Made by a program: the position numbers and the translations under genes. A stretch of 33,547 nt of DNA from an uncultured Methanobrevibacter sp. (GTDB lineage: Archaea; Methanobacteriota; Methanobacteria; Methanobacteriales; Methanobacteriaceae): positions 1 through 33,547 of the forward strand of contig ONYG01000013.1 in NCBI GenBank assembly GCA_900321995.1, in the 5' to 3' direction. Position 1 is the first letter of the stretch. Each line of letters opens with the position of its first letter. Below the pieces are notes generated by a model. That model saw only the letters and a program-made list of their open reading frames with translations, had not been told where the DNA came from and ran no database searches. Below are positions 24,006 to 31,366 of the stretch, one piece after another.

Positions 24006-24854
24006 ATGGCAAATACTACTAAAGTGAATGCATTGGTAAATGCATTAAAAGACAAATTTGAAAACAAGGTAGCGAACAAGAAAACTGATATTACTGGAGA
24101 CTTCAGCACAGACACAGTATCATATCCTACTGTACAGGCAGTGAAAAGTTGGGTAACCAGCCAATTAAGTGGAAAAGCAAACACCTCACACACCCATACC
24201 ATAAGCAATGTTACAAATTTGCAAAGCACCCTTAACGGAAAGGCAAACGCTGCAGATTTGGCTACAGTTGCAACCACTGGAGATTATGATGACTTGACTA
24301 ACAAGCCAAGCATAGAGGATTTTGGAGGAGTGGTGACTGTTGAGGAACAGAGCACTGCAGACTCTGGCTATGCAAAAACTTATGTTGTAAAACAGAATGG
24401 CTCTCAAGTTGGATCCAAAATAAATATTCCTAAGGATTATCTTGTAAAGTCAGCTACTATGGGCACAGTCACCACTGCGAACAGTCCAGTCCAAGGATAT
24501 AAAGTGGGGGACAAATACTTGGACTTTGTAGTTAATGCAAAGGACAATAGCGGTACTGATGAGCATATCTACATCAATGTCAAAGACCTTGTAGACACTT
24601 ACACTGCAGACAATAGCACATTACAATTAAGCAGCAATCAGTTCAGCGTCAAGACTGGTGGAATAACTAAGAATCATCTTGCAACTGCAGTGCAGACAAG
24701 TCTTGGCTATGCAGACGCTTATAATTCAAGTGTGGCAAAAGGAATCACACAAGCAAACATCAACACTTGGAACAGCAAATCTGATTTAACAATCAGTGAT
24801 GTTGATTCTGAAATAGATGCCTATTTAGATGCAATTACTGATGCATTAGCATAA
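24006..24854 (+). CDS. Tail fibre shaft protein
   Basis: This is a 282-residue protein. AGGAG at 23993-23997 places the start at ATG 24006 rather than the in-frame TTG 24000. The N-terminus (YPTVQAVKSWVTSQLSGKAN, TSHTHT) is a fibre shaft with a His-x-His collar. The middle (TVEEQSTADSGYAKTYVVKQ, GSKINIPKDYLVKSATMGTV, GYKVGDKYLDFVVNAKD, HIYINVKDLVDTY) is a module I recognise from fibres of many gut bacteriophages of Firmicutes. The C-terminus, ending LDAITDALA, is a short helix that could trimerise or connect to the next protein. It carries no tip domain, so it may form an intermediate segment. Confidence 0.75.
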   Translation: MANTTKVNALVNALKDKFENKVANKKTDITGDFSTDTVSYPTVQAVKSWVTSQLSGKANTSHTHTISNVTNLQSTLNGKANAADLATVATTGDYDDLTNKPSIEDFGGVVTVEEQSTADSGYAKTYVVKQNGSQVGSKINIPKDYLVKSATMGTVTTANSPVQGYKVGDKYLDFVVNAKDNSGTDEHIYINVKDLVDTYTADNSTLQLSSNQFSVKTGGITKNHLATAVQTSLGYADAYNSSVAKGITQANINTWNSKSDLTISDVDSEIDAYLDAITDALA

Positions 24855-24870
24855 ATGGGAGGGGTAATTT

Positions 24871-27084
24871 ATGCCTAATTCCCATATCACTAATTTTGTT
24901 AATGCAGTGGTTAATAAGGCCAGTACTTTGATTAACTCTCATAACAATAGTGATGATGCACATAGCAGTTTATTCAGTGCAAAAGCGAATGCTGAACATT
25001 CTCACTCTTATAATGAGTTGAGTAATAAACCCACTATTCCTTCTGCCAATAGTACTGCAACTAACATTAAGATGGACGGCACCCAATCGGCAGGCAGTTT
25101 ATCCACCTTTGCAAAGGCAGACCATGTCCACCCGACTGACACAAGCAGGGCAGCAGCGACTCATAGCCACACAAAGTCAGAGATAACCGATTTTCCGACC
25201 AGCATGACCCCAAATAGCCATACACACGGCGACCTGACCAATGATGGTGTCATAAGCACCTCTGCAGTCGCAAAAGACACTGGCGATTATCCAATCGTGG
25301 CAGACAACAGCGACAGCAAAAAACTCAAACGAGGATACATTTACACAGGCTTCGTTTGGGATAACTACGCTCGCCCGAACATCGGAACTGCTGCACAAGC
25401 GACACAAACAGCAGTCAACCAAGCAATCGACACAGCGCTCGGAAACAAGGTTGACACCTCTGACTCAAGATTATCCGACGCACGTAACCCAAAAATAACC
25501 AAAATTCCAAGCAACAGCGACCTCAATAACTACACAACAGCAGGATTCTACTACAACGATTACAATGTAGACGCAGAAACCATAGCAAACAGGCCAAGTT
25601 ACGGCGTAAAAGCATTCTACCTACAGGTCGAAAAATGGGCGAATGATAACAACATCAAGCAAACCATTAGCAGTTATCACCATCAGCCTCCATCACCATT
25701 GATATACGTTCGTACAAAAAATGGGGCAAACACATGGAGTGACTGGCGACAAATAAGCACCTACAACGAGCCTAAATTCATAGATAATGAAACAACCCTC
25801 ACAAGCACAGGAAGTGGAACTGACACTTTAAGACTCGCCGACGGCTACTTCTTCCAAAACAAAAACAATAATTGGGCAATAATGGGTGAAATCAAGGTAA
25901 CAGGTCCTGCAGCAAGATTCGAGGTTCAGGTACCAACAAACACAGATGCAAATAACCTCATTGCCATTGGGAAAAACACAGGTGGAAACTACTCAACATG
26001 GTGGAGTACAAGCGCCTCAGCAGAGGACGGACATAATGACGCCAACGTCACATTCAACAACAACACATGGTATCCATTCAGCATGGTCAAACGTGACAAC
26101 ACCGTCACATTCAACTTCAACAACACAAAAAGCCATACCCAACTGCCGTCTTATATGAACGGACATACCTACCTTACTCCACAATTAAGGACATGGACAA
26201 CCAGCAATGTGAGCATAAGAAATCTTAAGATAATCCCACATATTACAGACTCACTGCAAGATGTGACCACCAATATCGACTTCAACGACTATAAGAAAGA
26301 AGGGAAATACCTTATTTGGTCTGCAAAGCAAACAGGAAACACTAATGCACCAGACACCCAAGGAGGGTTATTAGAAGTCAAAGCGATACCAAACGGCGTG
26401 AAACAGACATTATCACAATACTATGCTGAAAATCCAAAAATATTCTACAGGATATTCCACGCAACAGCAGGCTGGAGAGCGTGGAAGGAAGTGGTGACTT
26501 CAGACGACACACGATTGACAAATGCAAGAACACCAACATCTCACGCCTCAACAGCAACCACCTATGGAGCATCAAGCGCAAGCAACTATGGACACGCTAT
26601 GGCGAGCAGCACCAGTCCAAAAGCAAATGGTACAGCAGCAGTCGGCTCTGAAACTGCAAAATTCGCTCGTGGCGACCACGTACACCCACATAACTGCGTA
26701 AACAACCTCTCAAGTACAAGCACAACAGCGCCATTAGCAGCAAACCAAGGAAGGGTGCTGAAGAATAGTTTAGCTTGGACACAAGTCGCCCAACCAGTAA
26801 CTGGAATCACATTATACGCAAATGACTACCTATGCATGTGTGTAATTGATTATCCTTCTGCAAGCATAGTGGTAAATACTGGAAAGCTAGACGAAAATGC
26901 GAGTGCATTCCCAAGTGCATATCGCCCTCCGCAAAGGGTGGCAACTCCTAATACCTTTGGTAGTGATGCTAACTCTTATAGTGTTGATATTTTCGTTGAT
27001 ACTGATGGTTTTGTGAAGACTCGTTCTGTCCGTGCTTGGAGTTCCCTTAATGTTGGAGGAGTATTGATGTGGGGACGAATATAA
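24871..27084 (+). CDS. Large tail fibre with pyocin-knob-like domains and receptor tip
   Basis: This 737-residue protein has GGGAGGGG upstream of ATG 24871. It opens with collar repeats (AEHSHSYNELSNKP; the TATNIKMDGTQSAGS block; THSHTKSEITDF; NSHTHGDL). Two regions look like pyocin-knob domains: ~residues 215-290 (NYTTAGFYYNDYN ... TWSDWRQIS) and ~470-545 (DFNDYKKEGKYLIWSA ... GWRAWKEV). Between them is a beta-sandwich-like domain with NNNWAIMGEIKVTG. A second collar follows (ARGDHVHPHN), and the last ~110 residues are the tip domain shared with two other fibres (GITLYANDYLCMCV ... AYRPP ... VDTDGFVKTRS). Codons from about 25150 to 26800 are much richer in C/G than the ends, so the centre looks imported. 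Confidence 0.8.
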   Translation: MPNSHITNFVNAVVNKASTLINSHNNSDDAHSSLFSAKANAEHSHSYNELSNKPTIPSANSTATNIKMDGTQSAGSLSTFAKADHVHPTDTSRAAATHSHTKSEITDFPTSMTPNSHTHGDLTNDGVISTSAVAKDTGDYPIVADNSDSKKLKRGYIYTGFVWDNYARPNIGTAAQATQTAVNQAIDTALGNKVDTSDSRLSDARNPKITKIPSNSDLNNYTTAGFYYNDYNVDAETIANRPSYGVKAFYLQVEKWANDNNIKQTISSYHHQPPSPLIYVRTKNGANTWSDWRQISTYNEPKFIDNETTLTSTGSGTDTLRLADGYFFQNKNNNWAIMGEIKVTGPAARFEVQVPTNTDANNLIAIGKNTGGNYSTWWSTSASAEDGHNDANVTFNNNTWYPFSMVKRDNTVTFNFNNTKSHTQLPSYMNGHTYLTPQLRTWTTSNVSIRNLKIIPHITDSLQDVTTNIDFNDYKKEGKYLIWSAKQTGNTNAPDTQGGLLEVKAIPNGVKQTLSQYYAENPKIFYRIFHATAGWRAWKEVVTSDDTRLTNARTPTSHASTATTYGASSASNYGHAMASSTSPKANGTAAVGSETAKFARGDHVHPHNCVNNLSSTSTTAPLAANQGRVLKNSLAWTQVAQPVTGITLYANDYLCMCVIDYPSASIVVNTGKLDENASAFPSAYRPPQRVATPNTFGSDANSYSVDIFVDTDGFVKTRSVRAWSSLNVGGVLMWGRI

Positions 27085-27108
27085 AAATTTTTATAGGGTT
27101 ATTTTATT

Positions 27109-27267
27109 ATGTGTCCAGATAGTAATTGCAAAAAATGTGCTTTTCATAATAGTAACAATCCCCCTTATTATTGTGATTTTACTGATGAAAGCATAGTTAT
27201 CTGTAGTGTCAAAATGAAAAAGATGAAAGAACATAAAAAAGAAAAAATAAAGAGGTCCTTACGATGA
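27109..27267 (+). CDS. Small Cys-rich (zinc-ribbon-like) protein
   Basis: This 52-residue ORF has Cys at residues 2, 7, 10, 22 and 32 (MCPDSNCKKCAFH, then YYCDF, then ICSV), a possible zinc-binding knuckle, and a Lys/Arg-rich C-terminus (KMKKMKEHKKEKIKR). AGGG near 27094-27097 precedes ATG, and the stop overlaps the start of the endoisopeptidase gene as ATGA, which suggests coupling. No function was recognised; it might be a regulator or a partner of the lysis enzyme. Confidence 0.6.
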   Translation: MCPDSNCKKCAFHNSNNPPYYCDFTDESIVICSVKMKKMKEHKKEKIKRSLR

Positions 27268-28367
27268 AATTTAAAAAGAATCTCATAATCCAGGAAGCCA
27301 ATGAAATATTGGACTTCTGTAAAAAATATAAAAGATTGCCTAAAACATGCACGATTGGAAACAGCAACATTTCAATCTATAGCACAGCATACTTATTAAG
27401 CTTGCTGGTTCAAGACAACTTCAAGTCAGACAGCTATGATCTTGCCAGCCTTATCAAATACAATACTGATGAACATAATGACAAGATCAATGAAAAAGTA
27501 ATGAAACAGGATTACCTTGATATGACTAAGCGTTTTATCAATTATTCCAAAAACAATAAGAGAGTGCCGAGCACTATCCTTACGAAAACTAGCAAAACCA
27601 AGGTTAGCTTTGAACTGTTCACATTTTGCCTATGCAAAATCATAATGTTCTATAAGGAAAATAAGTACTTGCCTAACTATTGCACTTTTAATCCTTCAGA
27701 AATGACTAATGCTAAAACTTCAACAATAACCAGTAAAAAATCATCTTCCACATCTACATCAACCACCAAAAAAACAACAAACACTAACTCAAAATTGTTT
27801 GTATCATCACCCCACTACACTTCCTTTGGATGCAATGCTCTTGGCCAATGCACACCCTATTACTGTGGACCTCACAGCATACATCAAGCAATCCGAAAAT
27901 TCAACATCACAAAATACACTGAAAAACAGATTGCAGCATGGGCCGGAACAACCACCTCTGGAAGCAGCCATTCAGGAATCAACACTGCAATAGCGAAAAT
28001 AGCAAGCTTGACAGGCATCAAGCTAACTGTTCAATGGAAAAACTTCTCAGATATGGGAAGCACACAAGATGAAAGATTCAAGAATGTTGCAAAGATACTA
28101 TCCAATAAGAACAAGGCCATAATATGGCACATAGGTTACAGGAATGGAGGAAACACAACAACCGGAACAATCTTCGGCCATTATGAATGCATAGATAAGA
28201 TTAACATAGGAACAAAATATGTGCGTGCACTAAACAGCTTAGGAACTAAAAAGTCAGATGGATCATACACTGGAAAGTTACAGGACAGACCATATAAGAT
28301 CCAAAGCAATTTTGCAGCAACCACTCCTGGCAACCAAGCTGCATTATGTATAATAAGCAAAGGATGA
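27264..28367 (+). CDS. Pseudomurein endoisopeptidase (PeiW/PeiP-like endolysin)
   Basis: This 367-residue lytic enzyme cuts the peptide cross-links of pseudomurein and releases virions at the end of infection. Two N-terminal pseudomurein-binding repeats are visible: ~8-52 (EANEILDFCKKYKRLPKTC) and ~85-142 (MTKRFINYSKNNKRVPSTI, then MFYKENKYLPNYCTF). A Ser/Thr/Lys linker (150-177) leads to a papain-like C39/C71-type domain. The nucleophile is Cys201 in YYCGPHSIHQ, the His is His306 in GHYECIDK, and the third residue is likely Asp311 or Asn324 (RALNSLG). The order and motifs match the enzymes of psi-M-type viruses of Methanothermobacter and Methanobrevibacter proviruses. No signal peptide is present, so release needs the holin-like protein at 28579. 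Confidence 0.9.
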   Translation: MKFKKNLIIQEANEILDFCKKYKRLPKTCTIGNSNISIYSTAYLLSLLVQDNFKSDSYDLASLIKYNTDEHNDKINEKVMKQDYLDMTKRFINYSKNNKRVPSTILTKTSKTKVSFELFTFCLCKIIMFYKENKYLPNYCTFNPSEMTNAKTSTITSKKSSSTSTSTTKKTTNTNSKLFVSSPHYTSFGCNALGQCTPYYCGPHSIHQAIRKFNITKYTEKQIAAWAGTTTSGSSHSGINTAIAKIASLTGIKLTVQWKNFSDMGSTQDERFKNVAKILSNKNKAIIWHIGYRNGGNTTTGTIFGHYECIDKINIGTKYVRALNSLGTKKSDGSYTGKLQDRPYKIQSNFAATTPGNQAALCIISKG

Positions 28368-28378
28368 GATGATAAAAA

Positions 28379-28555
28379 ATGTGTAATTATATAAATTTTC
28401 TGCAGAAAATCAACAACTTACTATACAGTGTTTTTGGAGATGCGGATTTTGTAATCAATTTCCAAGTATTCATTAACACAAAAAGACATGAAAATGATGA
28501 AACCGACATATCTGAAATAATCGCTTCAGATGAAAATATGGAATACGTCCAATAA
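28379..28555 (+). CDS. Small acidic protein in the lysis cassette
   Basis: This 58-residue ORF (MCNYINFLQKINNLLYSVFG ... NDETDISEIIASDENMEYVQ) lies between the endolysin and the holin-like gene. The first ~30 residues are amphipathic or hydrophobic, and the end is acidic. The ribosome-binding site is weak (GGATGAGATGA upstream). It may be a lysis accessory protein, but it could also be spurious. Confidence 0.45.
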   Translation: MCNYINFLQKINNLLYSVFGDADFVINFQVFINTKRHENDETDISEIIASDENMEYVQ

Positions 28556-28578
28556 TCAAGATAGGAGGCTTAATAAAA

Positions 28579-28905
28579 ATGGAAAGTCTTAAGAACAAAT
28601 CAAGATTAATAACCGTAATTGTCACTATAGTGATTGCAGTGTTGACTTATGTTGCAACCATGCAACCGGAATCATTGGCAGCATACTTGCCACATGGTTA
28701 TGAAAGCCTTTCAGCTCTGATAATAGTTATAGCTGCAGCAATAGTTAACCAATATTCCGAAGAAAAACGTGTAGAGCGTGCAGAGGAATTAGCAGTAATG
28801 AAATCAACTAGAGTCTTAGGAGCTCCATTAGATGGTGGAGTAGTATTAAATGACGATTACATTTCAGATGATTCAGAAATTAGCTTTTCTGATGATGAAT
28901 GCTAA
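28579..28905 (+). CDS. Holin-like membrane protein
   Basis: This 108-residue protein has two predicted membrane helices, residues ~10-28 (LITVIVTIVIAVLTYVATM) and ~44-60 (LSALIIVIAAAIVNQY). A short N-terminal basic segment precedes them and a charged, acidic C-terminus (SDDSEISFSDDEC) follows. Size, two-helix layout and place next to the endolysin suggest a class II-type holin that opens the membrane for the enzyme. AGGAGG lies 12 bases before ATG 28579. Archaeal holins are poorly defined, so this rests on topology and context. Confidence 0.7.
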   Translation: MESLKNKSRLITVIVTIVIAVLTYVATMQPESLAAYLPHGYESLSALIIVIAAAIVNQYSEEKRVERAEELAVMKSTRVLGAPLDGGVVLNDDYISDDSEISFSDDEC

Positions 28906-28939
28906 AAAGGAAAGTGGAAAGGAGTAAAAGAATAAACTC

Positions 28940-28947
28940 TATATAAA
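28940..28947 (+). promoter_or_regulatory. Candidate archaeal TATA box upstream of the MuF-toxin gene
   Basis: TATATAAA with flanking A/T (CTCTATATAAAAAA) fits the archaeal box A. Transcription would begin about 25 bases downstream, near 28968, just ahead of the strong hairpin at 28976-29010. The MuF-type gene could therefore have its own promoter with the hairpin in its leader. Confidence 0.4.
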
Positions 28948-28975
28948 AAATTTAAATGAAAAAATAGATTTTTTG

Positions 28976-29020
28976 GGCCAACTTATGATTAACAATTTCA
29001 TAGGTTGGCCTTTTTTATTT
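28976..29020 (+). terminator. Strong hairpin followed by T-run
   Basis: A 13-bp stem, GGCCAACTTATGA (28976-28988) with TCATAGGTTGGCC (28998-29010), has one G-T wobble and a 9-base loop, and is followed by TTTTTTATTTT. This is the layout of a bacterial intrinsic terminator, unusual for an archaeal genome. It ends the late structural/lysis block and lies 12 bases ahead of the ribosome-binding site (29022-29028) of the next gene. Confidence 0.85.
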
Positions 29021-29034
29021 TAAGGAGACCCACT

Positions 29035-30849
29035 ATGATGGTTTCAGAGGAAAGAATCAGAACTAATCATATGTTGATGGATGAGCTGGACATGTGGGAG
29101 GAGTTCACTGTCAAGGCAATCAATGACGAATGGACACTAAGATACTATACTCTTCTGATGAACCTATTAAATAGTCAAGTTGATGAGGCTATCAAATGGC
29201 TGGATACTGAAGAAGCACAAGAATACTATTACGATGAAGCACAATACCAATACCAACTATTCAAAGCATTAGAAGACCAATGGGACGAAATCCTAGAAAA
29301 CAAGTATCCAAGTGTAGAAGCATTACTACAAGAAGTGTACAATAGAGGAAAAGCCAAAGGCTATGCCGACATGCGAGAACACATCCGATTCACAGACACA
29401 GACAAGAGGGCCTTACAATTTGTAAGAGATTATAATTTTGATTTAATACAAAATATTGATTATGATACTAGAAATCATATTAAAAACATTATCACATCTG
29501 CTGTGATAAGCGGTGAAAATCCAAGGAAAGTTTCACCAAAAATAAAAGACACACTAAACACACGACTAGAAGGATCCACATTCACACCCACACAAAGAGC
29601 AGTAATGATAGCTCGGACAGAAATCTCACGTACACAAAATACAGGAATCCTACAATCCTATGTAAACGAAGGATACACCGAAGTCAAAATACTAACCGCA
29701 GAAGACAGCAATGTCTGCTACACATGCCTAACCTATGCATACGAATTCAACAAGGATAGTCCAGTAATCTATGAGAATCATGGAGAAGAAAAAATCCATA
29801 ATATAATTGAATTAATTAAAGGAGGACGATTCCCCCCATTCCACCCCAACTGCAGATGCACCTATACAAGCGTATGGGAAACAAAGGGAGAACCACCTAA
29901 AGAGCAATCAGTTGTGAAATTAGTTAGCCAAACAGCTTATGATAAATTAAAAGAGTCTAAATATATCAAACAAATTCGCAAGAAAACATCAACTAGAGCA
30001 ACACCAGATGAAGTTGCTAAAAAATATAATATGGATTATTATGTTGATGATGATGGCAATAATATATTCTATGATAAAGAAAACAAAACAAAAATAGTTA
30101 TTGATAAATGGTACATTGAAAATAAATCTTTCAGAAATAATTTCATAGATTTCACTAATTCTGGCAAATCTCGTTATGATTTAGAAGAAATAATGATGAT
30201 TTATAATAATGCTCCAAAAATATATAAACAAGCTCCTAATGAAATTGTATTTATGAAACCGCCTAAAGGAAGAAATTATAAAAATACTCCTGGTGAAACA
30301 TTAGGTTTTGATTCAGATTTATTTTTGGTAAATAAAATAATGATTTACCCTCTTGCATTTAGAACGAATAGGTTGCATAGAGGTAATTTCGCTCAAACAT
30401 TATATCATGAAATGGGACATTGTATAAATAATAGGATGGTGAATATAAAGCAACTTCATGCATTAAGAAATATTGATCAATATTCTGAAGAGGAGTTAAG
30501 AAAAGTATTTAATGAAGGTCCACTATATATATTATCACAAGGAGAGAAATTTTCTATTTCTATAAGAGAGGATGAAGTATTCCAGAGGGAAAATCATCTT
30601 CCTATAGAACAATCTTCATGGTATGGGAATGAAAATGAATTTGAGAGTTTAGCTGAACTTTTGAGCATGTTTGCTTTTAATAATTTGGAAGATAAAACAA
30701 TGGCAATAATGCAAACTAGCTCTGGTGAAATGATTTCATTTGAGGAATGGAAAAAACGAAATCCTTACAAATTTAAGTGCATATCTGAAGAAATGGAAAA
30801 AATTGAAGAAATTGGACTTAATTTAAAATATTGGGGTTTGAGTTTATGA
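29035..30849 (+). CDS. MuF-type minor head protein fused to a C-terminal HExxH metallopeptidase domain (predicted polymorphic toxin)
   Basis: This is a 604-residue protein. Residues ~1-280 are a MuF / SPP1 gp7-type minor head protein: helical N-terminus, MIARTEISRTQNTG (191-204), a Cys pair VCYTC (227-231) and the hallmark FHPNCRC (269-275). After a linker (~285-325) the C-terminus changes to an unrelated domain with YHEMGHCINNR (HExxH, His458/Glu459/His462) and a likely third zinc ligand in NEFESLAELLSMF (Glu537 or Glu541), as in zincin peptidases. MuF proteins with variable C-terminal toxins are known from temperate phages. Here the gene lies after lysis genes rather than next to the portal, and a small ORF overlaps its stop. 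ATG 29035 has AAGGAGA at 29022-29028; the open frame upstream to TTG 29005 is not the start. Confidence 0.75.
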   Translation: MMVSEERIRTNHMLMDELDMWEEFTVKAINDEWTLRYYTLLMNLLNSQVDEAIKWLDTEEAQEYYYDEAQYQYQLFKALEDQWDEILENKYPSVEALLQEVYNRGKAKGYADMREHIRFTDTDKRALQFVRDYNFDLIQNIDYDTRNHIKNIITSAVISGENPRKVSPKIKDTLNTRLEGSTFTPTQRAVMIARTEISRTQNTGILQSYVNEGYTEVKILTAEDSNVCYTCLTYAYEFNKDSPVIYENHGEEKIHNIIELIKGGRFPPFHPNCRCTYTSVWETKGEPPKEQSVVKLVSQTAYDKLKESKYIKQIRKKTSTRATPDEVAKKYNMDYYVDDDGNNIFYDKENKTKIVIDKWYIENKSFRNNFIDFTNSGKSRYDLEEIMMIYNNAPKIYKQAPNEIVFMKPPKGRNYKNTPGETLGFDSDLFLVNKIMIYPLAFRTNRLHRGNFAQTLYHEMGHCINNRMVNIKQLHALRNIDQYSEEELRKVFNEGPLYILSQGEKFSISIREDEVFQRENHLPIEQSSWYGNENEFESLAELLSMFAFNNLEDKTMAIMQTSSGEMISFEEWKKRNPYKFKCISEEMEKIEEIGLNLKYWGLSL

Positions 30850-31145
30850 TAAGTGATAATCAGATAACAATTGAAGGGTTGTTAAAAAAATTTGATATAG
30901 ATTTGAATCTGCCTATTTTCATATTAACTCGTAAGGTCAATGATATTTATACTAAATGTAAGATAAAACATGATCTTGAGGGTTTTGATTATTATTATGA
31001 ACTAAAATCTAAAGATAAAAAACATACTGTTATTCTTACTCCTGAAGTTGAAGATGGTTACTTTTTTCAGTATGCTCAGCGTAGTAGAAGAGATCCCATT
31101 TGTGGGGTAAAATATGGATATTATGGAGGGATTAGTCACATATAG
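30846..31145 (+). CDS. Predicted immunity protein for the MuF-metallopeptidase
   Basis: This 99-residue protein starts in an ATGA overlap with the stop of the MuF-type gene, the arrangement expected of toxin and immunity. It is alpha/beta with aromatic-rich strands (ISDNQITIEGLLKKFDI; LEGFDYYYELKSKDKKHTVI; GYFFQYAQRSRRDPICGV) and no signal peptide, membrane segment or catalytic motif. It shares the A/T-rich composition of the toxin domain rather than that of the MuF domain. No family was recognised; the immunity role is inferred only from coupling and context. Confidence 0.5.
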   Translation: MISDNQITIEGLLKKFDIDLNLPIFILTRKVNDIYTKCKIKHDLEGFDYYYELKSKDKKHTVILTPEVEDGYFFQYAQRSRRDPICGVKYGYYGGISHI

Positions 31146-31160
31146 TTAATTCCAGTATGG

Positions 31161-31197
31161 GTTTTTAATATTCTTTTATTTTTTCTTTTTTTATTAG
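31161..31197 (+). terminator. T-rich terminator after the immunity-like gene
   Basis: Repeated T-runs (TTTTTATT, TTTTATTTTTTC, TTTTTTTATT) begin just after the stop at 31145. They fit archaeal T-run termination and isolate the accessory genes that follow. No stem of note was seen. Confidence 0.5.
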
Positions 31198-31254
31198 TTC
31201 TCAAATGCTCTTTGACAATATACTAATTTTTTCTATTTAATCTAAATCACCATC

Positions 31255-31326
31255 TTTATATATGGCCTAAACCATAATGATATATACTTGACACATATTA
31301 ATGTTACACATACACGACTTTATACA
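31255..31326 (+). promoter_or_regulatory. Candidate promoter region for the Ntn-hydrolase-like gene
   Basis: Two TATA-like elements occur: TTTATATA at 31255-31262 and TTTATACA at 31319-31326. The second would place the transcription start near 31347, about 20 bases before ATG 31367, and the first near 31283. A small palindrome, ATGG-CCTAAA-CCAT (31262-31275), sits just after the upstream box. The gene thus probably has its own promoter, separate from the late operon. Confidence 0.45.
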
Positions 31327-31366
31327 AACCGCATTTTTAATTTTTTTGTAGAATGGGTAGAATAAT

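Noticed and set aside
31289-31294. TTGACA resembling a bacterial -35 box
   Set aside because: The genome uses archaeal signals; there is no well-spaced -10 box, and TATA-type boxes nearby explain the promoter better.
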